Assembly: GCA_965657795.1 (NCBI GenBank)
Contig: CBFHQJ010000023.1
Coordinates: 1 to 54,075 of the forward strand
Reading direction: 5' to 3'
Source of the DNA: SW10 sp965657795
GTDB taxonomy: Bacteria; Verrucomicrobiota; Verrucomicrobiia; Verrucomicrobiales; Akkermansiaceae
DNA length: 54,075 nt
Positions 1 through 9,176 of this stretch are shown one piece after another (within the stretch, counting starts at the first letter, position 1; every line of letters starts with the position of its first letter). The notes beneath the pieces were generated by a model. That model made no database searches. It saw only the letters and a list, made by a program, of their open reading frames with translations, and was not told the DNA's origin. The translations under genes and the position numbers were made by a program.

Positions 1-330
1 TGAGCCAAAACATCACCGGATCAGTTCCCACCCAAAAAATGGAACCCAGTTCCTTCTCCAGTCCGACAGACTCCTAGTCGAAAAAATCATGATGTGTGTT
101 CAATCAAGATAGTTTTTTACCCTATGAATAAAATATTGCGAGCAAAGATAAAACATAAAACAATTTTGGAATTAGATGAAAATTTTGACTGCTAATCTTA
201 AATATTTAGCTTGATTTTCTAAACTTAGATTAAAATCCCTCGGGGAAATCAGCCACCGCAACGGCATTAATGCTGTTTTTGCAACATTAGAATTGACCCG
301 CCTTACGGGAAATGCTGTTTTACCAGCATA
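1..330. other. Intergenic region, no gene seen
   Basis: No convincing coding region. Positions 95-240 are clearly richer in A+T than the surroundings. A short perfect palindrome, GCATTAATGC, lies at 264-273. The stretch presumably carries the promoter of the lipoprotein gene that starts at 331, but I could not place -35/-10 boxes with confidence. Confidence 0.5.
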
Positions 331-966
331 ATGAGATTGCTGATTCTTACCTCCGTCGCCGCAGCCCTTCTCACCTCATGCGCCTCGCACTTTTCTTCTG
401 CTGCTGAAATGGCTCCGGTTGCTGCTCCCTCGGCTCGTCAGATCCAACGATCAGGAGCGATGAGCATGAAGTCCCGCTCTCTCAAATCGAGCTCACAAAA
501 ATCAGTCGCTTTGGTAGCCGGCCATCATGCCCACATCACCTCCTCAAGTCTCACCGACGACCGTTATCAGGCAACCATTCGCGTTCCCGCAAACAAGCTC
601 TCCTCTCTGATGCAATCGCTCGAGTCAGTTGGCAAAGTCACCTCGTCCCGCGTCAGCATGGATGACGTCACCACCGCTTATCTTGATCTCGAAGCCGCCC
701 TCAAAAACAAACGCGCCCTTCGCGACCGCCTCCGTGCCCTTCTCTCCCGGGCCACCAAGGTCGAAGACATCCTCAAGATCGAAAAAGAGCTGAGCCGAGT
801 GCAGACCGATTTGGACCAAATGGAAGCTCGCATGAAATCGATGCGCTCCAAAGTTGCCCAGTCCACCCTCAACCTTTCCATCAAACGCCAACGCATCCCC
901 GGACCACTCGGTGCAGTCACCCAGAGCGGTGGTTGGCTTTTCGATAAGTTGAACTACCTCAACTAG
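331..966 (+). CDS. DUF4349-type lipoprotein
   Basis: This is a 211-residue protein with a lipoprotein signal peptide, MRLLILTSVAAALLTSCAS, in which Cys17 would be the lipidated residue. A low-complexity Ser/Lys linker covers about 25-60. The rest (about 60-200) resembles DUF4349: a beta segment with 'TIRVPANKL' and 'GKVTSSRVSMDDVT', then an amphipathic coiled-coil helix around 125-170 (LSRVQTDLDQMEARMKSM), then 'STLNLSIKR'. Full DUF4349 proteins usually end in a membrane helix. None is seen here, so this one is probably a lipid-anchored periplasmic protein. The family's role is unknown. It is monocistronic and faces a convergent gene. Confidence 0.8.
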   Translation: MRLLILTSVAAALLTSCASHFSSAAEMAPVAAPSARQIQRSGAMSMKSRSLKSSSQKSVALVAGHHAHITSSSLTDDRYQATIRVPANKLSSLMQSLESVGKVTSSRVSMDDVTTAYLDLEAALKNKRALRDRLRALLSRATKVEDILKIEKELSRVQTDLDQMEARMKSMRSKVAQSTLNLSIKRQRIPGPLGAVTQSGGWLFDKLNYLN

Positions 967-988
967 ATTTTGGTACGCTGCCCACTAT

Positions 989-1741
989 TCATACAAACTC
1001 CACCTCACCCCATCGCAAGGGTAGGTGCATGTTCACCGCCCCCTGTGGACTCCAGACCCAATTGTTTTCCGGGTGTTCCTGCTCCTCGGGATTTAAACTC
1101 TCGGCCAAGGGAGTTCCGTGTGGAGGGATCCGGACATACTTGCCGTCCACGATCTCGTGCTGCCACTGCACGCGTGAAAAATTTACCTTCCAGATATCTC
1201 CCGCTTTTGGCGGGACTCCATCCTTGTGATACTTGGCAAGGTCCTTCCACGGAAATGCCACCTCGACAGACCATCCTTCATCTTCATCGACCGGATTATT
1301 GATCGAACCTCGTACTTTTACCGCCGATTTTAAACCCGGAAGGTTGCATCCCAAGATAGGCACTCCGCCTTCACCATAAGGTTTGGGTAAGCTCAGTTCC
1401 CAAATCGTTCCCAGCGCATTGATTTCGAACTCGTAGTAGTTCAGCCCGTCACAGTCAGGATCGATGAACACCTCAAAGTCGTTGTCCTCGAACATGACCT
1501 CATTCTTCTTGGTAATTGTGCCCCAAACATGGGGCTCCTCGAGCTCTGCGCCAACGTAGAAAAAATCATCATCCCACGCCATCTTAACCCGCGTCCGGTA
1601 ATATGGTTTCAGCACATCGTCCCCGGTGATATCGACAAAGTCATCGGTCCACGGCAAATCCTGCCAGGCGGGGTTTTCAAGCGACCCGTCGATCTCGATC
1701 GGGCCCTCGATCCGGCGACACTGGTAACGTCTCGGCTTCAT
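989..1741 (-). CDS. CBM9-like carbohydrate-binding protein
   Basis: This 250-residue protein lacks a signal peptide and matches the family-9 carbohydrate-binding-module-like fold. Visible hallmarks are 'IDGSLENPAWQDLPW' near the N-terminus, 'RVKMAWDDDFFYVGAELEEPHVW', 'NDFEVFIDPDCDGLNYYEFEIN' and 'GWSVEVAFPWKDL'. Proteins with this pattern are common in Verrucomicrobia and Bacteroidetes. They often occur as stand-alone domains of unknown ligand, or attached to sugar-acting enzymes. Its start codon overlaps the stop of the upstream transglutaminase gene by four bases, so the two are translationally coupled. Binding to a glycan is a family-based inference. Confidence 0.75.
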   Translation of the reverse strand: MKPRRYQCRRIEGPIEIDGSLENPAWQDLPWTDDFVDITGDDVLKPYYRTRVKMAWDDDFFYVGAELEEPHVWGTITKKNEVMFEDNDFEVFIDPDCDGLNYYEFEINALGTIWELSLPKPYGEGGVPILGCNLPGLKSAVKVRGSINNPVDEDEGWSVEVAFPWKDLAKYHKDGVPPKAGDIWKVNFSRVQWQHEIVDGKYVRIPPHGTPLAESLNPEEQEHPENNWVWSPQGAVNMHLPLRWGEVEFV

Positions 1742-2796
1742 TTCAATTGATCCCAGTAAAGGTCCACCGTCTTCCCCTTTGGCACCTTGACCGACCGCGT
1801 CTCACCCCCAACAGCCACTTTGATTACGTCGCCGACCTTAACTGTAAGTTCTGCCATATCATTCAAATCCGCTGTGCCCGCCTTCGTCTTCACCGAGCCA
1901 TTCAGAGTCGCTACCACACGTTGACCATCCTTCCGGTCCCACACCCGGAAGTAAACCACGCCCTCTGAAGCCTCTTTCTTCTTCACGTATCGCGACGTCA
2001 CATTCACTCCCGGCACTTCCTTGTTCCGAATGTCCCAAACCATCGGAAAATGCGACCCCGTGTTCTGCCATGACGAAGCCCAAATTGCGTGCTGCCATTG
2101 ATCTGCAATCGCCTTCGAGGCATCGCCGGTAAACCACCCCCGGTTCAGCCCCTTGGCATCATACTCGTCGGCTCCCGTGAAGAACCAATTCCCTCCGTCA
2201 TAAATTTCAGCCCAGGTATGATTGCCCCGCTTATTATACCATAGCGCCGTTCCGGCAATCCGGGCCGGCACCCCCACCGACCGGCAAGCATCGACAAGGA
2301 TGATCGAAAGTCCGGTGCAAGTCGCTTTGCCCAGCTTGATCGACTCAGCAGGACTTTGGTTCGGAGCCTTGCGACCCGTGTTATAGTGAACATTGATCAA
2401 ATTGAAGATGCCCTTGTTGATGGCCTGCGCCGCCTCGGTCGACGTTTTGGCATCCTTCACCAACTCCTTGCACTTCGGGTAAAAAAAAGAACGCCAATCT
2501 TCACGGGTTTCATCGAGCGATGCATAGGGAAGCACGTCATTCAAAAACACCTCCTCCGGAACCTCCTTGCCCCAGGGAAACTCCTTCCTCGCCTGCAAAG
2601 CAAGATCCAGATTCGTCATCAGAAACTCCTGACTCAATGTTTCACGGTCTGCCTTTGGCATTCCCTTTACTAAAAATCGGGCCGCCTTGCCGCCAATCTC
2701 CCCGTGCTTTTTCTCCGCCGTTTCGATGAAGACCTCAACTTCCCCACTCCACGCCAAAGATGCGAAAGCAGCCCAAATGACCATTAATCGTTTCAT
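1738..2796 (-). CDS. Secreted transglutaminase-like domain protein
   Basis: This is a 352-residue protein with an N-terminal signal peptide (MKRLMVIWAAFASLAWSGE). A transglutaminase-like core spans about 85-225. The cysteine-protease-type triad is visible: Cys160 in 'GKATCTGLSIILVDACR', His193 in 'GNHTWAEIY' and Asp210 in 'TGADEYDA'. The C-terminal 100 residues, including 'VYFRVWDRKDGQRVVATL', resemble a beta-sandwich domain. It is probably periplasmic or exported. Bacterial members are mostly presumed peptidases or amidases and the substrate is unknown. The stop codon overlaps the start of the CBM9-like gene (ATGA), which makes a two-gene operon. Confidence 0.8.
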   Translation of the reverse strand: MKRLMVIWAAFASLAWSGEVEVFIETAEKKHGEIGGKAARFLVKGMPKADRETLSQEFLMTNLDLALQARKEFPWGKEVPEEVFLNDVLPYASLDETREDWRSFFYPKCKELVKDAKTSTEAAQAINKGIFNLINVHYNTGRKAPNQSPAESIKLGKATCTGLSIILVDACRSVGVPARIAGTALWYNKRGNHTWAEIYDGGNWFFTGADEYDAKGLNRGWFTGDASKAIADQWQHAIWASSWQNTGSHFPMVWDIRNKEVPGVNVTSRYVKKKEASEGVVYFRVWDRKDGQRVVATLNGSVKTKAGTADLNDMAELTVKVGDVIKVAVGGETRSVKVPKGKTVDLYWDQLK

Positions 2797-2888
2797 GATG
2801 GCGGGAGTCTAAAGCAAAACCGCTCCGCCTGCCAAAGCAAACGAAGCGGACTTTGTTTCCCGAATTCGGGATACCAACAAAGATTCAC

Positions 2889-3575
2889 CTATTTGGACGA
2901 TGCCTTTCCCAGGGTTAAAGCCAACTCACGGTCTCCGTTTTTGGAAATCACCAATCTCTTGCCCTCTTTGACCAGCGCAGTGCCAGTGACGACAACATCG
3001 CGATACTCGATATTCACCCTCTCATCTTCCTTGTTCTCAACCTTGAGCCTCAAACCAATTGAATACTCCACCTTGTAATCCTCTCCGGATTTCACGACCG
3101 TGTAGGTATGGGTCACGATTGTAGGGTCATCGCCGGCCACCAAATCGCCCCGAAAAACCGGACCGATTCCAGTCATGGAGAGATCCAGCTCAGGACCCCC
3201 GACCACACTGCCCTGAAGTTGAATGGTAATGTTCTCGGACAAGTGGTTTGACGGTCGCTCAATCGCCGCAGAACGCACCGTAGGCCTTGTCGATCTCACC
3301 GGCGGAGCAGGACGCGAAGAAGTGGAACTCGTAGCCATGGAAGGAAGAACCACTCGACGGGGCGACATGCGGGTTGCAGGAGGAGTCTTTGTCGGCCCGG
3401 ACTTCGAACTTTGAGACACATAACGTTCTCTGCCGACCGATTTAGCAGCTTCTTGACCTTTCTCAACCGCTTTGGCCGGGGGCGCTACCTTCGCAGGCGG
3501 ATCGACTTTTCCACCCTCTTGGGCAAAAAGTGAAACTGCGAATAAAGGAATTAAAATTAGGAGGGGAATCTTCAT
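2889..3575 (-). CDS. Secreted protein of unknown function
   Basis: I do not recognise this protein. From the ATG at 3575 it has a signal peptide, MKIPLLILIPLFAVSLFAQ. A Pro/Ala/Lys-rich and Ser/Thr-rich disordered stretch follows to about residue 110. A beta-rich C-terminal half carries 'ITIQLQGSVVGGPELDLSMTG', 'YTVVKSGEDYKVEYSIGLRL' and 'EDERVNIEYRDVVVTGTAL'. An in-frame ATG at 3593 and a start at 3632 are possible, but both put extra charged residues ahead of the hydrophobic signal. It is transcribed away from the RRM gene. Confidence 0.6.
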   Translation of the reverse strand: MKIPLLILIPLFAVSLFAQEGGKVDPPAKVAPPAKAVEKGQEAAKSVGRERYVSQSSKSGPTKTPPATRMSPRRVVLPSMATSSTSSRPAPPVRSTRPTVRSAAIERPSNHLSENITIQLQGSVVGGPELDLSMTGIGPVFRGDLVAGDDPTIVTHTYTVVKSGEDYKVEYSIGLRLKVENKEDERVNIEYRDVVVTGTALVKEGKRLVISKNGDRELALTLGKASSK

Positions 3576-3674
3576 CACGAGAGGCAAACGCATGGGAGCC
3601 AAATATTTGTCTCTCCAAAAATACTCAATCAATCCTCGCTATTGTGAATAAATCAGCCAGTTTGCTTCCACGTG

Positions 3675-3709
3675 GCTGATACGGAGTATCCGTTTCAGCT
3701 GCGTTTTTT
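3675..3709 (+). promoter_or_regulatory. Terminator-like hairpin in RRM gene leader
   Basis: An inverted repeat lies at 3675-3699. Its arms GCTGA-ACGGA and TCCGT-TCAGC enclose a GTA loop with one T-T mismatch, giving 10 base pairs. Four bases later comes a run of six T (3704-3709). The ATG of the RRM gene follows 12 bases after the T run. No upstream same-strand gene needs termination here, so this could be a transcriptional attenuator in the leader. Function is inferred from structure only. Confidence 0.55.
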
Positions 3710-3721
3710 AATTCAAAGACT

Positions 3722-4111
3722 ATGAAACTGTACCTCGGCAATCTGCCTTTCGCTGCTTCGGATGATGACATTCGTGAAGCATTCTCCGCTTACGGAACCA
3801 TCGAAGACCTCTTCATCCCCCTTGACCGCGAAACCAACCGCCCACGCGGATTCGCCTTCATCACTCTCGCTGACGACGATCTCGCTCGCAAAGCAATCGA
3901 AGAAATGGACGGGGCCGACCTCATGGGTCGTAACCTCCGCGTTAATGAGGCCGAAGAGCGCCGACCACAACAAAACCGCGGTGGCGGTGGTGACCGCCGT
4001 GGAGGCGGTGGCGGATACGGTGGTGATCGTCGCGGTGGCGGCGGTGGACGCGAACGCCGCGGTGGCCGTGATCGCCGGGGAGGCGGACGCGACAACGAAG
4101 GCGGTTGGTAA
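3722..4111 (+). CDS. Glycine-rich RRM RNA-binding protein
   Basis: This 129-residue protein has one complete RNA-recognition motif (about 1-80). RNP2 is 'LYLGNL' (3-8) and RNP1 is 'RGFAFITL', with aromatic residues at the RNA-contact positions. An Arg/Gly tail with RGG-type repeats follows (about 85-129: RRGGGGGYGGDRR, GGRDRRGGGRD). Such small RRM-RGG proteins in cyanobacteria, planctomycetes and verrucomicrobia bind single-stranded RNA and are often cold-induced. A cold-shock or RNA-chaperone role is an inference here. There is no Shine-Dalgarno before the ATG, and a hairpin precedes it. A strong terminator follows the gene. Confidence 0.92.
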   Translation: MKLYLGNLPFAASDDDIREAFSAYGTIEDLFIPLDRETNRPRGFAFITLADDDLARKAIEEMDGADLMGRNLRVNEAEERRPQQNRGGGGDRRGGGGGYGGDRRGGGGGRERRGGRDRRGGGRDNEGGW

Positions 4112-4135
4112 AAACCTCTTCTCACCAAATTTCAC

Positions 4136-4166
4136 AAAAGGCCCACCTTTCCAGTGGGCCTTTTTT
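4136..4166 (+). terminator. Rho-independent terminator after RRM gene
   Basis: The perfect stem GGCCCAC / GTGGGCC (4140-4146 and 4154-4160) has a 7-base loop. It is followed by six T and preceded by AAAA, so it can work in both directions. It sits between the RRM gene and the convergent gene ending at 4183. Confidence 0.9.
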
Positions 4167-4182
4167 AGGGCCACGATATCAT

Positions 4183-6675
4183 CTATCTCGCAACCGCACG
4201 GTAGAACATCCGGCCGGAGACCGGCCCCTCAGTGAGAACGAGAACTCTTCCACCAGCACCTGTGGTGACATTTTTCTCGAAATTCCAGCTTCCTTCCAAA
4301 GTCGTTGAGCTTTCGATTTGGTATTGCATATTTGCAACTCCGCGAAGTTCGAATTGGAACACTCCTCTGACGACCTCGAAATTGGAGAGTAGCGCTTCTC
4401 CTCCTCCGGTTCCGATAATTTCCGCGACCACTTCACCATTTCCTTTGCCACCTCCGGCGAGGGAATTGCCCGTAAAATCGAGAATCGAATCATCATCACG
4501 CAGACGAAAAGTCGCCGCTCCGGGGGCAATCAACGAAGTGTCGATCGTCACCAATCTTGTCCGATTGGTTTCTGGCTTCGAAACACTTCGCACCCCTGCT
4601 CCCGGCGCGCTTTCACCAATCACAAAATCGGTCACGTCAACCCCGACGACGTCTTCCGAAAAGGTCACTTCATAAGTCACCAAATTTCCTTGAGTGGACA
4701 CCTCGCGAAACTCCTCGATCTCAGGAGCCTCAACATCGCCGACCCTCTCGTAAATCGCCAAGAGCCGCTTCACCCCATCATTCGTCACGATCACCTCATT
4801 GGTGGTCGAAGTTGCACCCGCCCAGCGGACAAAGCGATAGCCCGATGGAAAGACATTCCCCGCTGCCAGCTCACTCCCATAAAACGCCTCCGCCGTAATC
4901 TTCAATCGATTCACATCCGGAAAGGAACGACTGATCGCACCCAGAGAATCCCTCCGGCCATACTCATCCGCGATCCTTTGATCGGGAGCATCAGCATCGT
5001 CAAAAAGGATCCTTGGCTTGATATTGAGAGCCGCCCCATCGGGATCGGTCACTCGCACATCCACCACCTGATCCGTACTCGTCTGATAGTAATCCAACTG
5101 CGCGACCAAATCAATTCGCGTAAACCTCACCCTAAAATCATCAGGGAGAATTCCATTCCCTCCATTTAAATTCTGCGTCGTCAAAAAGATATCGGCATTC
5201 GCTCCCGGCCGCGAAAAGTTCAAAACATCGAGCTGGTTCCCTGTTCCCAGAAGCGTTCCCAGAAGTGATTGCGAAGCCACGCTTGGCCTGACCATGGAGA
5301 CTGCTCCGGAGAACAGATTAACCTTGGCCGTCCACCGGATCGGATTCTTGGAGGGATCACCATCCCGGAAGTGATTGAAGAAGTAGGTTTGTCCTTTGCG
5401 ACTCAACCGGGTCAGCCCCGAGTGCTCAAACAACAGGTCGATAGTCAGCGAGGAAAGGTTTTCCAAACGGGGATCATCGGCCTCAACCAACTCATCCCCA
5501 ATCATCATTACGAAATCGCTATTGGTGACACGCAAGTCTGCGATCCGATGCGCCTCCTCCCCTACCGGATAGACCCGACGTTTGTGCAAATTAAGAACCA
5601 CCGGGCTCCCGGACTCTCCCAACTCTTCGAGTTCGTCTTCCCTGAGAAGGGCATCATAGGCGAAAGTTTCCTCTCTTTCATCACCCGATTCATAGCCGGT
5701 AATAATCCGATCACTCAGCAAAGATAGCTCTTCTTCCAAGACGGATCGGAGAGTCTGAAAGCCCGTGGCCGACAAGACATGATGCTCATCGCCCTCGGTG
5801 TCAGCGCTCTCACCCGACTGTGACGCGATCAGGATCTCCTTGACCTTGTCCAGTACCTTCACCGGATCATAATCCTGAAAATCCTCCTCCTCACGATAAG
5901 GCTCCAGAAGACGATACTCGAAGGACTTCGCCAAAAGATAAAAGTAACGGCGCAGACGATCCTAGTTTCGTGCTTCCATTTCTTTTACCACTGAGAGAGC
6001 CTGAGGATCAAGTACGATGTTTCCTTTATCAATGGCATCTCCCAGCGTGATCATCGCGATCCGGTTCTTCAAAATGATTCCCGGAATTTCACGGAGACGA
6101 TACTCCAGGGAAGCAATCCGCCGGGCAAAGCGCTCCTTCTCATCCATCAATCCCTGCAAGCGTGCGATCACTCCATTGAGTTGAGGATCGGAAGCCCGTA
6201 TCTTTTCAAGTTCCGCCGCAATCTCCCCGACCGGTATCTCTTGGCTCGCCAGGTAACTTTTCAGCGCGCTTCCTGCTTGGGATACTCCGCTTGCTGCCGA
6301 GCGCATATTCTCAGCCTTTCCTCTCAAGTCATCTCGCTCGATCTCTGATTCCGAGCGAGTGTCACTCTTCAGTTCATCGTCGATCTCCTGCGCCTTTTGA
6401 TCGTAATCCGCCGCCTTGTATTCCAACGCAAGGTTCGTGACATCCAAAACCGTATCCAGCGGATCCTGCTCATCCACTCGTGAGCCAATCTCCAGAGCAC
6501 CACCCGCTGCTCCCAGAGCCGGCTGATAAAGCGGGACCGCTTTCATGATGGTCCCTGCTGTCCGCAGAGCCGTCTTCCAAAACGGGACATTGTTTCGCTC
6601 CTCCACGATCTCCTCCGCCTTTTGCTCCAAGCGACGCTCAATTTCCTGCAATTCACCCTTCAGCAATTCGGTCAT
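4183..6675 (-). pseudogene. Large unknown protein gene broken by TAG
   Basis: Two reading frames, 6675-5965 and 5961-4183, are in the same phase and separated only by one TAG at 5964-5962. Together they would give 829 sense codons with codon 238 as the stop. The N-terminal part is helical and coiled-coil-like, with a Gly/Ala-rich hydrophobic patch near 50-65. The sequence runs smoothly through the stop: 'EMEARN' stop 'DRLRRYFYLLAKSFEYRLL'. A TGG (Trp) codon would restore it. The C-terminal part is beta-rich ('VTYEVTFSEDVVGVDVTDF', 'MQYQIESSTTLEGSW') and looks like extracellular cadherin-like repeats. The start ATG overlaps the stop of the kinase-like gene, making this the third gene of the sigma/kinase operon. 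I do not recognise the function. Read-through or sequence error remain possible. Confidence 0.7.
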
Positions 6676-7352
6676 ATCACCTCTTCAAGCCCCGACTTCA
6701 CCTCCGTCGCCGTCTGCTGCCGTTGCTCCGGATCCTCCCGCAAGGCCTTCAAAACCACCTCATCAAACCGCGGCCCCAAACCCGCCCTCCGCTCCGAGGG
6801 TGACTTAAAACTCCCCGCCGGCACCTTCCCCGTCAGCAATTCATAAAGCACCACCCCCTGACCCACAATTGTCAGCACCTCTTGGGGCGGGAATTCCCCG
6901 TCCGACATCAAGGCCGAGAGGTCCGCCCCCTCGACATATTCCATAATGAAATAGAAGTAACCTTCCCGCTCCCCGTAATCAAAAAGCTTCACAATGTTGG
7001 GATGATCCAACTTCGCCAGCGTCGCCGCCTCCCTGCGAAACCTCTCTTGAAACTCCAAATCATCGGCCGTCTCCGGAGGCAGAATCTTCAAAGTAACCTG
7101 TCGTTCCAAGTCACGCTGGAAGGCCTCATAAACCGCCCCCATTCCCCCGCGCCCCACCAATCGCTTCACCTCGAAGTCTGGAAAAAGCTTCTGCAGATCA
7201 GACGCCTCAGGCGGTTCAAACTCTCCCGGCCCCATCCTCGGAACTTCCCGCATCGCCGAGGCCCCTCGCGCGAACAAGCAAGCCGGGCACACCTTCCCGA
7301 TGGCATCCGTCGCCAAAGCCACGCCACAACTTCCACAGGTCTCACCAGCCAT
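6672..7352 (-). CDS. Ser/Thr kinase remnant lacking catalytic core
   Basis: The 226-residue product starts with a zinc-ribbon-like motif (CGSCGVAL...CPACLF). A normal kinase N-lobe follows: glycine loop 'LVGRGGMGAVYEAF', the VAIK-type lysine in 'VTLKILPPE', and the hinge 'FYFIMEYVEGADLSALM'. At 'EVLTIVGQ' the sequence jumps directly to 'GVVLYELLTGKVPAG', which belongs to helix F and beyond. The HRD catalytic loop, the DFG motif and the APE segment, roughly 90-100 residues, are missing although the frame is kept. Catalysis is therefore not possible. It lies 32 bases after the broken sigma gene and overlaps the next gene by ATGA. The deletion point is near 6865-6870. Confidence 0.8.
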   Translation of the reverse strand: MAGETCGSCGVALATDAIGKVCPACLFARGASAMREVPRMGPGEFEPPEASDLQKLFPDFEVKRLVGRGGMGAVYEAFQRDLERQVTLKILPPETADDLEFQERFRREAATLAKLDHPNIVKLFDYGEREGYFYFIMEYVEGADLSALMSDGEFPPQEVLTIVGQGVVLYELLTGKVPAGSFKSPSERRAGLGPRFDEVVLKALREDPEQRQQTATEVKSGLEEVI

Positions 7353-7384
7353 CTGATACTTTCTAAGGATTTAAAAGACCCGCG

Positions 7385-8098
7385 TTACTGCACCGCCCGA
7401 AAAAGAAAATCGATCTCATCCGCAACCTCATCCTCGCCATCGACCGTCTCCACAATCTGTGCACGCAACTCCTTGGCATATCGCTGCCTCATCCGAAACA
7501 CCGCCACCCGCACCGCATTCTCACTGGTCCCCAAAACCTCCGCCGACTTTCGATAAACCTGGCCGGCCGACTCCGGGGCCAAATACTGATGCAACTCCTC
7601 AAAAACCTCTCCCTTCCCCGACTCCACATAATGAGCCCTCAAAGCTTTCATCACCCGCTCTAAAACCACCAAAGCCCACCGCTTTTCAAAACACCGGTCC
7701 GGCGATTCCTCGTCCGCCGGCTCCATCGCAAACCGTTCCTCTGCCTCTGCCGCATCCATCGAGACAAGCTGCTTCCCACCTCCCCGCTTCAAAGCCCGAG
7801 ACTTATCCTACTCGTCCGACAAAAAATTCTTAAACGCGCCCAACAAAAACGAGCGCAACTTCCCTCGCTCGGCATTCGCCTTCGCGAAGAGATCCTTCTC
7901 GATCAAGCGCGCAAAAAAAGCCTGCGTGAAATCCTCGGCATCCTCCGCCGATTTTCCCGTCCGCCGGGCGAAAGAATAAAGTGGCATCCAATAGGCCTCG
8001 CAAAGCTCGGACAACGCCGCCCTCACCTTGACGTCATCTCCACCCCGAGCCGAAAGCACCACACTCCAACGCGTCATCGGAAATTCACCGGAACTCAT
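7385..8098 (-). pseudogene. ECF-type sigma factor gene broken by TAG
   Basis: Two same-phase frames (8098-7811 and 7807-7385) are split by TAG at 7810-7808, codon 97 of 237. The N-terminal part is sigma region 2: 'MTRWSVVLSARGG', 'YSFARRTGKSAEDAEDFTQAFF' and 'RGKLRSFLLGAFKNFLSDE'. The C-terminal part is the linker and region 4: 'SAEVLGTSENAVRVAVFRMRQRY', a helix-turn-helix. In this planctomycete/verrucomicrobial ECF group the break point normally reads 'DEWDKARA..KRGGG'. Here it is DE-stop-DKSRALKRGGG, so the stop replaces a conserved Trp (TGG to TAG). The ATG at 8098 is preferred over the upstream TTG. The normal role would be to activate a small regulon together with its partner kinase. Confidence 0.85.
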
Positions 8099-8160
8099 AA
8101 CCAAGCTCTACCCCAACAAGGAACAAACCGCGATTTAGAAATCCCCCTCTCTTCTCCTTT

Positions 8161-9000
8161 CCACATGAGTCTTCTTCCACGATACTCGGCAATCTGGGCA
8201 CCTTCCATGTTCATGATTGGATTGGCCGTGAAAAAGCAATTCGTAACGCCGACCTCTCCAGTCTCAAAAAAGGCGAAGAGCTGATCGAGGCCGCCATCAC
8301 GCTAAATCCAGATGCCCACTTCGGTCGCGAAAAATATCAACTCAAGGCCATTCAATGGCTTCAAAAAGAAGAAGACTATCCGGATACCGGTGTTCTGACC
8401 GGACCGATGGGAGTGAGTGTCAGATCACTTTCAATGGAATCCAATCAGGAAGCCCAGGAAGGTTTTCTTGGCATGATCAAACTGGGAGCAGCCTGGGAAA
8501 GCGTCGATTTCTTCAACATCATTGCAGAGTTATACTCGGCGGAAAGAAGCGGGTCGCTTGCCCATCTCGCTGGTCTTCGGATGGAGGAGCTCAGGAAACA
8601 GGGAAAGACCTCGCTCCACCCACATGCTGACGCTCTTGATTTTCGGATTTATGGATCTCCAGAGACAGATCTGCGTAAAGACCTCGAAGAATGGTATCAC
8701 TCCACCCGCCGCAAAGCGGACGAGAGACAGGAAAGCCGATGGGCCTACCTTCGAAATCGCCTGGCCGACGGAGGCCATCCCGACACCGATCCTGATTTCT
8801 GGAACGACTGGAAGGAGCCTGAATTTCCAACTCTACCCCGAGCCAGATTCAAAGACTACTTTTCTTTCACCCACCACCCTCTGTTCTACGTTGGCCTTCT
8901 CATTTCTCTGTTCATTCTCCTCTGGCTGATCTCCCTGAAACGCCGAAGGCGACAGGCGAGATTGGAAGCGTCTGGCCCGGGAGACTTACCCGAGTCTTAA
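8161..9000 (+). pseudogene. 5'-truncated TPR membrane protein gene
   Basis: The frame is open from 8101 to the stop at 9000, but the first ATG is at 8407 (197 residues). Recognisable protein begins well before it, from about 8176: 'ILGNLGTFHVHDW', then a TPR-like 'LIEAAITLNPDAHFGREKYQ'. This suggests the start and first part have been lost. Downstream are charged helices and a C-terminal membrane helix, 'FYVGLLISLFILLWLISL', followed by a basic tail. No acceptable start codon or ribosome-binding site is visible before 8176. The missing end lies against the divergent broken sigma gene. An internal start at 8407 producing a short protein cannot be excluded. Confidence 0.6.
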
Positions 9001-9176
9001 GTGAGCCCGACGTCTTCACTCTTCCAACAACTTCTCCTCCGGATCAGCCAAAACAAGCGGCGCATGAGTCGCGGTCACGAACTGATTTCATCAAGTCATC
9101 CCATCTGGCCAAGAGAAATTTCCGCCTCTTCCGCTCCTTCGGCGGTTCCCCAACATCATCCTCCCCTAGCCGCCTC

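Noticed and set aside
4010..4100. GGC/CGC-rich repeats in the RRM gene tail as a CRISPR or tandem-repeat element
   Set aside because: The repeats are degenerate codons for RGG/GGGR peptide repeats, without constant spacers.
3713..4174. Ala/Thr-rich and Arg/Pro-rich long frames overlapping the RRM gene
   Set aside because: They are shadows of the GGN-repeat codons in the Gly-rich tail; the RRM frame has clear RNP motifs.
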